DNA of 64,000 bases from Zanthoxylum bungeanum (GCA_019454045.1 SKCR01023732.1:744001-808000); one strand, 5' to 3'; numbered from the stretch's first letter, positions 47,817 through 60,713 are shown. Notes: a model not told the origin generated them from the sequence alone. Numbers and translations: made by a program.

Positions 47817-49757
47817 TGTTAGGTTTTCTAGGTCAAACCAAGATCAAATTAAGTAAGAAATCATGTGAATACATCAAAGTAAAGTAGCGGAAATTACTCA
47901 CTTTGATCGGCTTAGGATGTGTAGACAACAAAACTTTTGCCTCCATTGAAGTTGCTTCAAGCTTCTCCTTTTATGTATGTTGAGCTTCCAATCTTGCTCT
48001 TGAATTCCAAACTTATGGATTGGTTTCCCTAACACCTTTGAATGATTCTTGGAGTGCTAACTCTAGAGATTTTGCAACAAAATCAAAGGGAAGTGAACCC
48101 TAGGTTCACGCCCAAGAGAGAAAAAATGGCCTAAGTTCACGCCAATTATGGAAGAAGAGGGAGGCCAATTTTCGGTCATGCCAAGTATGAGAGGAAGAGA
48201 GTGTTTTTCTTATTTTTGTGTATTATGTAATTGATTTAAAAAAACAATTACCTATTACCAAAATCCAAAGTTGGTAAAAGTCATTCCAAAATGACAAAGA
48301 GTATAAAATAAGCAACCACCAACTTCTATCACCATAAAGTAACAAAGTTGACTAGTTGATGTGACTTGTGGGCCCCACTTTGATTCAAAATCCGAGTGGG
48401 TCCGCAAACACATCCCGGGCTCGGGTTCGTTAATTCTGAATTAACGAATTTTCCGTTGCGACGTAATTAAATCAAATTTAATTAAATAATTATGCCTAGC
48501 AAAATTACTATTCACGTCGCTCGTGAATTAATTCTAAATTAATTTGTTCGCCCGAATTAAAATACAATTTTAATTCCGTTATGAATTCTAATTTCATTTA
48601 ATATATCGAATATATTATTTTATCGATTAATTCCAAATTAATCGTTCTCTCTCTTCTAATTGAATTTTATCTCAGATAAAATCTCTCCGCAATTAATCAT
48701 AGATTAATTTTTCTCTCTCTTCTAATTAATCTCAGATTAATTATGTTCGAGTCATACGTCATCGGTGAATCTTCGGGAATCGACCCATGAGATCCCTGGA
48801 TATATTGGCAGTAAATCCGGTCATCGGAGTATCCGAATACGTGCGTACCTAGTACAACGTTCTTACCGATTTACAAGACATGGTTGACTTCTAGTAAAGC
48901 ACCGTGCCTACCCAATTCTCCAGAAATATTCTTTAAGGAATATATAATCTATGTCAGGCGTAGTATACGTAGTATTGCGTATAGCGATCCAGTATCAAAT
49001 GTCACATGCTAGGCCTGGGGCTTGAATTGTGTTTGCCCCGTACGAAGCATATATCAGATCTCTGGTAACTAGTCTCTATAATCGGATAATCATGACCTAG
49101 TCATATTATCCCGATGACTGCAGTACTAAATAGTACTAGTTCCGTATCCTGCGTGATCATCATCTCCATATGACTGGAGTGATACTTCCATCTTGACATC
49201 ACACCCAATGCACTACGATTCTCAGTATACCCAGAAGAGGCGTACACATACCAAAATATACTGATTATCGCAAGTATTAGCGATGCAAGTCTCAAGTTAA
49301 GACCAAATACATCTACCCTGATAAGGACTCCCATAGACACATAGTCATACTAACAATGGGATTCCGATGGGTCTATCCAGAGCGAAGCTGTTTCCGTACC
49401 ATCGGTAAACACAACCTCCTATCACACTTGCATAAGTATCAAATACTTAAATATATGAGAACTATGCCGTTATGCTCACACAACGCGCACAAGTGCAATA
49501 CTAGTCTATTCTGCATTATCGATGTCCAGTCTCGATAATACTACGACTAGGGATATTTAATGATTAAACTTTAGTGGATTAATACTGTCTCATATCTTAT
49601 TAATCCGGAACTAATCATATGGACTTTTATCATTTATATATCTTGGTAATCCAATTACAAATGATAAAAGAGCAATTTCCATTGTCACATAGTTAATTTG
49701 TACAACAACACCATTTTCTGTACAAATAATGATGTTATTGGTCATAATTGTCCAACA
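47817..49757 (-). mobile_element. Second solo LTR-like block, minus orientation
   Basis: On the minus strand it starts TGTTGGACAATTATGACC and ends GACCTAGAAAACCTAACA. ACAAC flanks it at 47812-47816 and 49758-49762, but the flanks are CAA repeats, so that match has limited weight. Its organisation resembles the block at 45295 although the sequences are not obviously alignable. No gag or pol frame. Confidence 0.68.
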
Positions 49758-49797
49758 ACAACAACAACAACAAATAATGATGATGATGATGATGATT
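49755..49797. repeat. CAA and ATG microsatellites
   Basis: A run of CAA units followed by a run of GATGAT units directly beside the second LTR-like block. Confidence 0.9.
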
Positions 49798-50302
49798 GTT
49801 GGAATCATAAAAAAAATAGTAAATATCATAAAATTTATAAACATGAGAATTCTTGCACATCTCGTGTAATTTTTAGCATGTCAAACATGGTCATTTGATT
49901 CAAGCACTGGTATTGATATATCGATCACTAGCCTTGGCTGCGGTTCCAGAACTGCCGGTTCTGATTCCTCAAAAAAAGAAACCAGAACCCAATCGTAAAA
50001 GTGTTCAGAATCAGAATCGAAAAATTACTTTATAAATTTTTTTTTAAAAAAATTGATTTAAATTAGTTTTAATTTGGAAAAAAAAACTTAAAAGGGTTTT
50101 GCCTTAATTTTTTTAAAAAAATTAAGTTGCCTACACATTCTCTGGGGTCTAGAGAAATCAAAGCTCATGTAGTTTTCTTACCTTTGTTGAATTTGAATTA
50201 TAATAACCCTTTTACAGGTCTACCGTATTCATCACTGTCATTTCCAGATGTCATTATTCCTTCGGTTGTTGTTAAGTCATATAAATCTTCAATTGTTTGT
50301 TG

Positions 50303-52201
50303 TTATATCTCTGGTTGTCGTAATTTTACTCTCCTCCAATCGTCTATGCAGGCTTGAACTTCTAATGAATCAAGGCTCATGGTAGACAGTGTCTCATCTA
50401 AAATACTACCTAACGTACTAAATGATTCTTCAACTGCTACCGTTGAAACTGGAACTGCTAAAAGTTGTTTAGCGATTACTGCAAGAGTTTGAAATGTATT
50501 TGCGTGTCTACTCCACCACTCAAGAACTGTAAATTTTTTACCTGTGCAACTATCACCAAACTCAAAAATTATTATTAGATATATGTCAAATTCATAATTA
50601 TTGACAGTGGATCTTCTATGTTTTTTATGCCTTTGCATTAATATGTGATGACTCATACTAATCTTAACCGACTCAGTCTGAATTTGACTAAAAGATTGGC
50701 CGACTGATCGTCATTCAATATTATACTATTTATACAAATTCATTATTAAACTTCGAACTTCACTAATTACTACAGAAATATCAACATAATCAGGATCTTC
50801 ACGGTTAAAATTTATACATTCATAATAACTAGTCAAATAATCATTTAAACCACATATTTTACACCTAGGATAAAAAAACAAGTGCAACAAGATAAATATA
50901 TGATTTATTTTTTTTTTTTTGTAATAAATACACTATTTTCATTTAATGGCAGCAATGACAACGTTCAAAATAATATCGTCCACTATCATGCAATATACCT
51001 ACAATATTTAGACATTCAACCAAAAATAAAAATGATGTAGGGTAATAAATACCACTAAAAGTATATGTGACATTATTGAAAACTTTTAAAATATCTAAAA
51101 TTTGTGAACAAGCATCCCAATGTTGTGGATATAGAGTTACTTGGTGCAGATGATTGGAAATAAATGTGCAAAATAAATCTTTATACTCATACGAATCGTT
51201 TAGTAATTCATCAGTTGAATTCCAACGAATGAGAACATTTCTAGAAAATTTATTTGGTCTTTTATTGTTCATTCGAAAGCTTTTTTCCCATTCTTTCATC
51301 ATCTGGGGATGTGACCATAAAAATTAAATTATTTTTGTATGAGAGTAATAAAATCATTAAGAGTTCTTAAACTATCTTAAACACATAAATCTAAAACATG
51401 ACATGCACATCTAATATGAAAAAAATTTCCTCCAAAATTTGATTGACAAATATTTTGAAGTTCAGTATTAGCTATTGTATTGTCAAAACCGAATGCTATT
51501 TTTTTTATAAATTTATTTGCAGTATATCTACTATAAAAAACACGAAAAACATTAACACGTTTTTGTATTTTCCATTCATTATCTACCCAATGATACCTAT
51601 GTATGAATGTATTTGTTAATGATTAATCCATATATCACTACATATAGAAATACGTTCATTGATATTTTGAAATTCATTAATTAAATATTTTTTCCATTTT
51701 TCATATAACCTTAATATTGTAAGTTGTACAGTATGTCTAGACACCCTATTCAGACTACGATTTAATGTATTTTGACAATAATTAATAAAACCAAAATTTT
51801 CACTGAAATTAAAAAAAACAAGTGTTCCATTGAAATCATTTTTGAATTTTATTCTCTATTTTTAGCATCACTATATTGAAATGATTAAGAAGAAGAAGAA
51901 GAAGAAGATTGACCATACCTCGGCATTTGCATTTGGATTTTGTCAATTCCAATGAAATTTGCATGTTTTGATCGCATATGCTTCGTGAATGGTCCATACC
52001 CATCATGTTTTTTGAATTTATAAGTATGTTGACAATAATTGCATTTCACTATATAGTCACCACTTTCTATAACTCCTTTGTGAAGTGATTTATGAAAATA
52101 TCGGGGGCACGAGTATTTTATTCTCCACCGAGAGATTGGCTCTCTTGAGTAGAGAAATTCTCATGCTCATTTATTGTTGGATTTTGACTTGCATTTGACA
52201 T
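50303..52201 (-). pseudogene. Dead hAT (Ac-like, BED-finger) transposase, copy 1
   Basis: Intact relatives cut and paste hAT elements. From the ATG at 52201 the frame reads MSNASQNPTINEHENFS and meets a stop after SLGGE. Further on come the BED finger (CNYCQHTYKF, then KHMRSKH), the region MNMVSR-type before DIW, FSRNVLIRWNST and YTFSGIYYPTS in the middle, and the hATC dimerisation part ILEWW-like VLEWWSRHANTFQTLAVIAK and VPVSTVAVEESFSTLG near the end. Several frameshifts and stops break it. Long stretches of the catalytic core are out of frame. Confidence 0.85.
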
Positions 52202-53247
52202 TTTCATAATTTGTAATAAATAAACTAATAATGAGAAATTTAGATAGTATTTGAGAATTAAAAATAATAATAATATAGAATAATTTAGAATTTGAGAAGA
52301 AAATGAGAGAATAGAATTATAGATAGGAGTTGAAGTTGAAAGAATATAATAAAATTATTGTTGAGAGAATTAAATTATTAAAGTGAATATGTATAGACAA
52401 AAAAAAAAAATTATTAAATAAAAAAAATGTCAATTGCTTTTCAGCCAAGACCGTTGGCTGAAAACGGTCTTGGCTGAAATCAATGACCGTCGGAGGAAAT
52501 GCCTCCAACCGGCGGTTCCTAGTTTTATTCCGATTCAGTTCTAGAATCGGCGGTTCCTAATTTCATTTTTAATGAAATCGGAATCGAACCAGATTTTCTT
52601 AAGATAATGAAATAATTTATTAATAAAATACCATGATGATGTAAATATGCGGCAATTGCGAGCATTTTTAACTTTTCAATTTTCTTGTGCACTGCAATGA
52701 TGCTTGATTTATGTTTTAGAGCAAAATAAATTTTTATTGTATGCAGCTTTTGGTATACTGCACTGATGTTTTGCTTCTTGGTATAATCTTTGATTGTTTA
52801 ATATTCTTGTCATATTACTATTATTGTCCAAAATCAATTTTTACCAATTTGTATGTTGTCACATATATGGTAACCAATGGTATCTAATATCATCGGGGTT
52901 CAAACATGCAACTTTGACCATTAAATATGTAACTTAAATTATTAAATATGCAAACTCTACCAACAAAAATTGTAATTTTTGAAAACATGAAACTAATTTC
53001 ATGTTTATTGATAAAGTTTGTATGTTTAATGAATTAAGTTGCATGTTCAATACTTATTATAAACTATGAGTTTATCTATTCTGCTTTTTCCGTGTCTTTA
53101 AAATCAAATATGAATGAAAATCGATAAGATGTTTATGGAATTGACTTGAGAAGTAGAGATGATTATATTCTTAAACCCTAGACAAATATGAAAGATAATT
53201 TTAAAATTTTGAAAAAGCTTGGTCAATAATCAAATAAGTGTTCCTAA
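52202..53247. other. Right end of hAT copy 1 and duplicated flank
   Basis: 52430-52570 holds TIR-proximal words (CAAGACCGTTGGCTG, CCGGCGGTTCCTAG, GAATCGGCGGTTCC). The rest, from 52610, is flank that recurs at 56105-56690 with small differences. No gene. Confidence 0.6.
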
Positions 53248-53412
53248 GGGACGTGACTTGGTGGCTTATGGTTCACGATATAACATTGAGGTTATAAGTT
53301 CGAATACAAGGAATACGTTTCTTATAAGAGCATGAGACAAACAGCGATTTGATATATTCCGTTTAAACTCATAAGAGATGGTTTGATGGCGGAATTTTCA
53401 ACGATTCCAAAA
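53248..53412 (+). mobile_element. SINE, plus orientation, in duplication unit 1
   Basis: GGACGTGACTTGGTGG (box A), AAGTTCGAATAC (box B), CTTATAAGAGCATGAGACAA, GTTTAAACTCATAAGAG and GGAATTTTCAACGATTCC, then an A-rich tail with AATAATAAT. Same family as the minus-strand SINEs but an older subfamily. Confidence 0.8.
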
Positions 53413-53842
53413 ATGATAATAATAATCAAAGAAGTGCATCTTCAAACATTGAATTTTCATCGATATATCGGTCACTAGCCTTGGCTGCGGTTTCAGAACT
53501 GTCGGTTTTGATTCCTCAAAAAAAAGAACCAGAACCCAATCGTAAAAGTGTTCATAACCGGAATCGAAAATTACTTTATAAATTTAAAAAAAAATGATTT
53601 AAATTAGTTTTAATTTGGAAAAAAATAACTTAAAATGGTTTTGCCTTAATTTTTTTAAGAAAATTAAGTTGCCTACACATCCTCTGGAGTCTAGAGAAAT
53701 CAAAGCTCATGTAGTTCTCTTACCTTTTGTTGAATTTGAATTATAATAACCCCTTTACAGGTTTTCCGTATTCATCACTGTCATTTCCAGATGTCATTGT
53801 TCCTTCGGTTGTTGTTAAGTCATATAAATCTTCAATTGTTTG

Positions 53843-55706
53843 TTGTTGTATCTCTGGTTGTCGTAATTTTACTCTCCTCCAATCGTCTAATTAAGCAGGC
53901 TTGAACTTCTAATGAATCAAGGCTCATGGTAGACAGTGTCTCATCTAAAATACTACCTAACGTACTAAATGATTGTTCAACTGCTATCGTTGAAACTGGA
54001 ACTGCTAAAAGTTGTTTAGCGATTACTGCAATAGTTTGAAATGTATTTGCGTGTCTACTCCACCACTCAAGATCACTTGAAATTTTTTACCTATGCAACT
54101 ATCACCAAACTCAAAAATTATTATTAGATTTATGTCAAATTCATAATTATTGACAGTGGATCCTCTAGGTTTTTTATGCCTTTGCATTAATATGTGATGA
54201 CTCATACTAATCTTAACCGACTCAGCCTGAATTTGACTAAAAGATTGGTCGACTGATCGTCATTCAATATTATACTCATTATACAAATTCATTATTAAAC
54301 TTCGAACTTCACTAATTACTACAGAAATATCAACATAATCAGGATCTTCACGGTTAAAAATTATACATTCATAATAACTAGTCAAATAATCATTTAAACC
54401 ACTTATTTTACACCTATGATAAAAAACAAGTGCAACAAGATAAATATATGTTTTTTTTTTGTGATAAATACACCATTTTCATTTCATGGCAGCAATGACA
54501 ACGTTCAAAATAATACCGTCCACTATCATACAATATACCTACAATATTTAGACATTCAACCAAAAATAAAAATGATGTAGGGTAATAAATACCACTAAAA
54601 GTATATGTGACATCATTGAAAACTTTTAAAATATCTAAAATTTGTGAACAAACATCCCAATGTTGTGGATATAGAGTTACTTGGTGCAGATGATTGGAAA
54701 TAAATGTGCAAAATAAATCTTTATACTCATACGAATCGTTTAGTAATTCATAAGTTGAATTCCAACGAATGAGAACATTTCTATAAAATTTCTTTGGTCT
54801 TTTATTGTTCATTCGAATGATTTTTTCCCATTCTTTCATCATCTGGGGATGTGACCATAAAAATGAAATTATTTTTGTATGGGAGTAATAAAATCATTAA
54901 GACTTCTTAAACCATCTTAAACACATAAATCTAAAACATGACATGCACATCTAATATGAAAAAAATTTCCTCCGAAATTTGATTGACAAAACCGAATGCT
55001 ATTTTTTTTATAAATTTATTTGCAGTATATCTACTATAAAAAACACGAAAAACATTAACATGTTTTTGTATCTTTCATTCATTATCTACCCAATGACATG
55101 TTATACCTATGTATGAATGTATTTGCTAAAGATTAATCCATATATCACTACATATAGAAATACGTCCATTGATATTTTGAAATTCATTAATTAAATATTT
55201 TTTTCCCTTTTCATATAACCTTAATATTGTAAGTTTTACAGTATTTCTAGACACCATATTCATACTACGATTTAATGTATTTTGACAATAATTAATAAAA
55301 CCAATTTTTTCACTGAAACTAAAAAACAAGTGTTTCATTGAAATCATTTTTGAAATTTATTCTCTATTTTTAGTATCACTATATTGAAATGATTAAGAAG
55401 AAGAAGAAGATCGACCATACCTCGAACATTTGCATTTGAATTTTGTCAATTCCAATGAGATTTGCATGTTTTGATCTCATATGCTTCGTGAATGGTCTAT
55501 ACCCACCATGTTTTTTGAATGTCTAAGTACGTTGATAATAATTGCATTTCACTATATAATCAACACTTTAAGTAATTTCTTTGTGAAGTGAATTCTGGAA
55601 ATATTGGGGGCACGAGTATTTTATTCTACACCGAGAGAAATTGGCTCTCTTAAGTAGGGAAATCCTCATGCTCATCTATTGTTGGATTCTGACTTGCACT
55701 TGACAT
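53843..55706 (-). pseudogene. Dead hAT transposase, copy 2
   Basis: Same gene as the pseudogene at 50303-52201, with start ATG at 55706. The middle frame keeps FYRNVLIRWNSTYELL and YTFSGIYYPTSFLFL and extends further than in copy 1; the hATC part is shifted by an insertion in the VILSGGVDTQ region. Shared stops suggest that it was already broken before duplication; extra private lesions came later. Confidence 0.85.
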
Positions 55707-56694
55707 TTTCATAATTTGTAATAAATAAATTAATAATGAGAAATTTAGATAGTATTTGAGAATTAAAAATAATTATAATATAGAATTTGAGAAGAAATTG
55801 AGAGAATAGAATTGTAGATAGAAATTGAAAGAATATAAGAAAATTATTGTTGAGAGAATTAAGTTATTAAGGTGAATGTTTATAAACAAAATTAAAAAAA
55901 ATATTAAATAAATAAAATGTCATTTGCTTTTCAGCCAAGACCGTTGGCTGAAAACGGTCTTGGCTGAAATCAGTGACCGTCGGAGGAAATGCCTCCAACG
56001 GTGACTGATTTTTTTTTGCCATTCCGGTTCGATTCCAGAACCGGCGGTTCCTAGTTTCATTTTTAATGAATCCGGAATTAAATTAATATTTCTTAAGATA
56101 ATTAAATATTTCATTAATAAAATATCACGAAGATGTAAATATGCGGCGATTTGGCCATTTTTAACTTTTTAATTTTCTTGTTCACTGCAATGATGCCTGC
56201 TTTATTGTTTTAGAGCAAAATAATTTCATTATATGCAGCTTTTGGTATACTACACTGCTGTTTTGTTTCTTGGTATAATCTTTTTATTGTTTAATATTCT
56301 TGTCATATTACTATTATTGTCCAAAATCAATTTTTACCAATTTGTATGTTGTCCGGGCAGATCTATGGTATCCAATAATATCTAATATCATTAGGGTTTA
56401 AACAAGCAACTTAAACCATTAAATATGTCAACTCTACCAATAAATTTGTAATTTTTGAAAACATGAAACTAGTCATGTTTATTGATAAAGTTTGTATGTT
56501 TAATGAATTAAGTTGCATGTTCAATACTTATTATAAACTATGAGTTTATCTATTATGCTTTTTCCGTGTCTTTAAAATCAAATATGAATGAAAATCGATA
56601 AGATGTTTATGGAATTGACTTGAGAAGTATAGGTGATTATATTCTTAAACCCTATACAAATATGAAAGACAATTTTATATAATCAAATAAGTGT

Positions 56695-56868
56695 CCCCAA
56701 TGGACGTGACTTGGTGGTGTATGGTTCAGGATATAACATTGAGGTTATGAGTTCGAATACAAGGAATGCGTTTCTTATAAGAGTTTGAGACAAACAACGA
56801 TTTGATCTACTCCGTTTAAACCCATAAGAGATGGTTTGATGGCGAAATTTCCAACGATTCCAAAAATA
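56695..56868 (+). mobile_element. SINE, plus orientation, in duplication unit 2
   Basis: Paralog of the SINE at 53248 by segmental duplication, not a separate insertion: GGACGTGACTTGGTGG, GAGTTCGAATAC, CTTATAAGAGTTTGAGACAA and an A/AAT tail in the same flank. Confidence 0.8.
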
Positions 56869-56905
56869 ATAATAATAATCAAAGAAGTGCACCTTCAAAC
56901 ATTGA

Positions 56906-57299
56906 ATTTTGATCAATATAGTGTAAAAGAACATGGAAACCAAACGTTAAAGTGCTTATCGGTCACTTCAACAGAGACAGGGGGTATACTTGATCAAAAT
57001 AATTTAACTATACCTTGAATCGAGAATCTATATAAAATTAAGGATACAAATGTTAGTAGCCAACAAAATTATAAATGATATTTTTTAACTTTTCCACCGG
57101 CTTAATTAGTTAATGAGTAGTAATTAACTTTAAAATCATGCTTAGATATTTATTTTTTTGGAATAAAAAAATCTAAATGGAAAATGTTTTCTTTTAATTA
57201 AAGAAGATATTAGTAATATTAATTCTTTATATATATGAATGGTTGTATTTGGTTTTTATCGAATATTAAATTATAATATAATTTATATTTTAATACATG
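56906..57299. other. AT-rich spacer
   Basis: No gene or repeat recognised. Confidence 0.35.
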
Positions 57300-59891
57300 T
57301 AATGGTTCCAGCGGATACCGATGAAGGTTCCAAACGATTCCAGCGGTTCTAATGGTTTCAACCGGAACCCCCAACGGCTAGTAGCCGTTAGGCTAGGACA
57401 AGGAGCCGAATATTTAGGGATTTCCCAAATTACCCCTAATAACATTAATAAAACAGCTAATTTTAGGGGCATTTCAGGTATCACAAAAAATATTTTAAAA
57501 ATATATAAATATGAGTCGTTTTTCATTATTTCAACACACAAATTTCTCAATTCTCAATTCTCTCAATTCATATAATTCTCTCATTCTCAATTCTCTCATC
57601 TACAATTACAATTCTCTCATTCTCAATTCTCCGATTCTTTAAAATTTATTAAACAACAAATGACAAGCTCCTGAGAATATAATGTCAAATGTGCCAACCC
57701 AAGAGAGCGACCCTAATATCGGTTCATGGAGAAGAGAAGTTAAGTCTCGTTCCTCGGATGTTTTCAAAATTCAAATCATTTAATCGATACTGATGAAGGT
57801 TTAATAGCGGTATGCAACCATTGTGGGGTTTCTTACAAATTTACTGATGTATACGGCAATATGATCCAGCACCTGGAAAGACATAATGCCGTTGAGCTTG
57901 GACTTGATACGACGCAAACTCAAATGGCCATGTACGCATCATTTAGTAGATGTACGAGTTCTTTAGATTTATTTAAGTATTCAGATGCTAAAAATATAGA
58001 AGAATTTGCTAAATTAACTTGTATGACACATCTTTCTTTAAGTTTTGGTAAAAAAATTACTTTTACGAATTGCGTTCAAAATGCTTTAAATCCTACTGCT
58101 TGTAGAATGACTCGAAATACAACAAAACGTCAAAATTTTAAATTATACAAAGATGATAAAATTATTTTAAATAAAACATTTAGAGATGTTAAAAGTCGTC
58201 TTTTTATTTGTTATGATATTTGGAGTGACCATTGGCGAACACACTCATACATGGGTGTGACTTGTCATTGGATTGATGCATCATGGAACATGCAAAAACG
58301 ACTTATTGCATTTAGAGTTTTTGATGAACAACATACTGCACAAAATATGGTTTATTAGGTAAAATTTTAACAATTGGATTTGATAATGCATATGCAAATA
58401 CTGTATCAATTACTGATTTAATAGAAATATGCGAATCAAATTTAGGGGGTCGATTTTTCATGTTCGTTGCACATGTTATGTCCTTAATTTATGTGTTCAA
58501 GATGTTTTGAAAAAATTATCACATTCCATTGATCCTATTAAGAAAGCACTTAATTGTATTTGGTCATATTCTCAAGTTATGAGAGAATTGGCTAAGTTTT
58601 GTAAATTAAACGGTATTAAACCGATAAAATTTTCACGAGATGTTCCAACACGTTGGAATTCAACTTATTTTCTTTTATGTCGAGCTTTGCAATACAAATA
58701 TGCATTATATAGTTTTGTTCTCAACATGATGCTACAACTTGAAAGTTTGAATATTGTTGGTACTCTCCATGAGCATGTTGAATGTCCAGATCCTAATGAT
58801 ATTATTTTGTTTGAAGCTATTAATGTTATGAAACGAGAATGATTGCATTATTTTAGAGACATTCATTTACTTTATCTTATTGCTGCTATTTTTTATCCTA
58901 GATTTAAATTAGAAGGTTTGAATAGTGCTTTACCCGCTTACTATGGATATTTAGGAATATTAGATGAAATTGATATTACAAGAATAATAGCTAAAATAAA
59001 AATTGACTTAATAAAGTTATTTAATGATTATATTAGAAGATATAACTTGCAATCAGTGAGACAATCTAGTAGTAGCGAAACCGTAATGCAATCAAGACTT
59101 AGCGCATATGATCGTTGGTTATTACAACGAAATAAAAAACATAGTGATAACACGACTAATAATCAGGAATTAGATAATTATTTATCTATAAATTTTGAGT
59201 TTTTAATTGAAAGTTTAATTAGTAAAAATTTTCAAATCCTTGAATGGTGGAACCGACATCAAAATGTATATCATGTATTATCAATTATTGTTAAAGAGAT
59301 ATTGGCAGCACCTGTTTCCACCGTTGCGGTTGAGCAAGCCTTCAACATAAGAGACAATATATTGGAAGTCAGACGATATTCATTACATCCAAGCACTCTA
59401 GAAGCAACAACATGTGTGGATGATTGGACCTGAGCTGATCTGAGGCAACAAGAAGATGCCCCTGATGAATTTGAAGACTTGTTCGACAATGCATCTGCAA
59501 GTGCAAGCAGAACTGGAGTTGAAAAATCAACAGACACTGATAATGATGATTGATAATTAAAGAATTTTAAAATTACAATGGGGAAATATCTTAAAAATGT
59601 AATGGAACTACGTGAGTTTTGATTCCTCTCACCCCTGGAGGATACGTAGGCAACTTAAGTTTTTAAAAATTTAATTTCAAGCTCTTTAATTTAATAAATT
59701 TATTTGTAATTTAATGTAATTATGAATGTTTATTATATAAATTCAAAATCATAATTTTAAATGAAATTAATTTTTCCATCACAAATTTTTTATTTAAAAA
59801 AAACCGAATGAAATCGGAACCTGAACCGAACCGTTCGGTTCCGGTTCCACTGTAAGTGTGGAACCGGGAACCGGAACCCCGACCAGGTCTA
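57300..59891 (+). mobile_element. hAT element, plus orientation, transposase broken
   Basis: The right end is CCCCGACCAGGTCTA at 59891 with GGTTCCGGTTCC subterminal repeats. On the left, similar words (GGTTCCAAACG, CCAGCGGTTC, AACCGGAACCCC) start near 57303, but the terminal TAGACCTGG is not visible, so the left tip is lost or diverged. Encloses the pseudogene at 57682-59553. Confidence 0.75.
57682..59553 (+). pseudogene. Dead hAT (BED-finger) transposase in the plus-strand element
   Basis: Starts MSNVPTQESDPNIGSWRREV at 57682, then stops and shifts. BED finger at about 57820-57895: CNHCGVSYKF, then MIQHLERH. First catalytic Asp region DIWSDHWRTHSYMGVTCHWID (near 58215), second IGFDNAYANT (58379), CTCYVLNLCVQDVL, VPTRWNSTYFLL and hATC part ILEWWNRHQNVYHVL with APVSTVAVEQAF. 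Lesions: missing residues and a stop at 58356, a one-base shift near 58460, an internal deletion near 58725, a TGA at 58840 and a TGA at 59431 before an acidic tail that ends at 59553. More open than the 50-55 kb copies, and a different subfamily. Confidence 0.88.
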
Positions 59892-60230
59892 CAATCGTCA
59901 ATTGAAAATGCACCAACTGCAACTCCGGTTCAATTACGGTTTGTGATCCGATTTATTAAAGATTTGGTTGGTCAAATGTTCGGTTGCGGTTCAATTACGG
60001 TTTGAAACCGTAATCATGTGCACGTCGAATTAGGAAATTGCTATTTTTTTTAAAAAAAAAAAAAAAAAGAAGGAAAGAAAGAAAAACATAAATTAGCTGT
60101 TGTAATAATGTGAATAAGGAGTACGTTCTCCTTTAATCTCAACCGTTCGATAACTCCACTACAAAAACAAATTAAAAAACAAAACAAAAATTTCAACTCA
60201 CACTTCAATCTGAGAACCGAAACTTCTGGA
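59892..60230. other. MITE-like remnant and MIRO1 upstream region
   Basis: GGTTCAATTACGGTTTG occurs twice (59947 and 59988) beside GAAACCGTAATC, suggesting another hAT-like remnant. An A-run at 60050-60068 is followed by the probable MIRO1 transcription start region. Confidence 0.45.
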
Positions 60231-60713
60231 CACTTTCTCTCTAATCTTCGCCGCCGCCTCCCGAGATCTAGTGCCTTCCGGTGGTCTTACGTTTTTACCC
60301 CTCGACTTCAGGTTATTTACTTTCATGCCATCATTATCTTCATTCAATAAACCCTATTTAGGGTTTCTCTCTCTTTCTCTCTCTGTTTCCTCTTTTTTTT
60401 CCTTCACTTCCGTCTCTTTCGTTCTGACCCCTCAACAATCTGGTAATTTACTATTTTGCCCCTGCACTAGCAGCCGCAACTTTTAAACTTGCCATAACTT
60501 GTAAAAAAAAAAAATCATTTTTTTTCCGATTATTAGTGTTATTAATATTTCATGTTACTGAGCTTCAGTTTATTCATAAAATTTGAATCTTAGCTTAAAA
60601 AGTAAGTTTTATTTATTATTGTTAAATAAATTCTCCCCTTTTTTTTTTTTTTAACAATTTAGTTGATTCTCATTGATTCATTTCATTTGATTTACGTATA
60701 CAGTTTTTGTTAG
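60231..60713 (+). promoter_or_regulatory. Likely MIRO1 5' leader with a UTR intron
   Basis: CTTCGCCGCCGCCTCCCGAG near 60247 looks like a GC-rich plant leader. Pyrimidine-rich CTCTCTCTTTCTCTCTCTG at 60367-60386 lies downstream. A UTR intron is probable but its borders are not clear. Confidence 0.4.

Larger units (their letters stand above)
49912..53460. repeat. About 3.5-kb tandem duplication, unit 1
   Basis: Runs from GATATATCGATCACTAGCC to just before the same motif at 53461. It contains a hAT pseudogene (50303-52201), 900 bp of flank and a SINE (53248). The order and most of the sequence repeat in 53461-56905. Confidence 0.9.
53461..56905. repeat. About 3.5-kb tandem duplication, unit 2
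   Basis: Starts CGATATATCGGTCACTAGCC and runs colinear with unit 1 through the hAT pseudogene, flank and SINE to about 56905 (ATTGAATTTTGATCAATATAG). Small indels distinguish the units, for example the loss of about 30 bases near 54985 relative to 51460-51490. Confidence 0.9.

Noticed and set aside
49101..49340. 79-residue frame MSMGVLIRVDVFGLN on the minus strand
   Set aside because: It lies inside an LTR-like block without any other coding sign and matches no family I know.
45295..49762. A single full LTR retrotransposon with two LTRs
   Set aside because: The two blocks are in opposite orientation, have different ends and different target duplications, and no gag-pol lies between them.
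49611..49898. Frames with runs of Ile/Cys or Asn/Asp
   Set aside because: Translation of CAA and GATGAT microsatellites.
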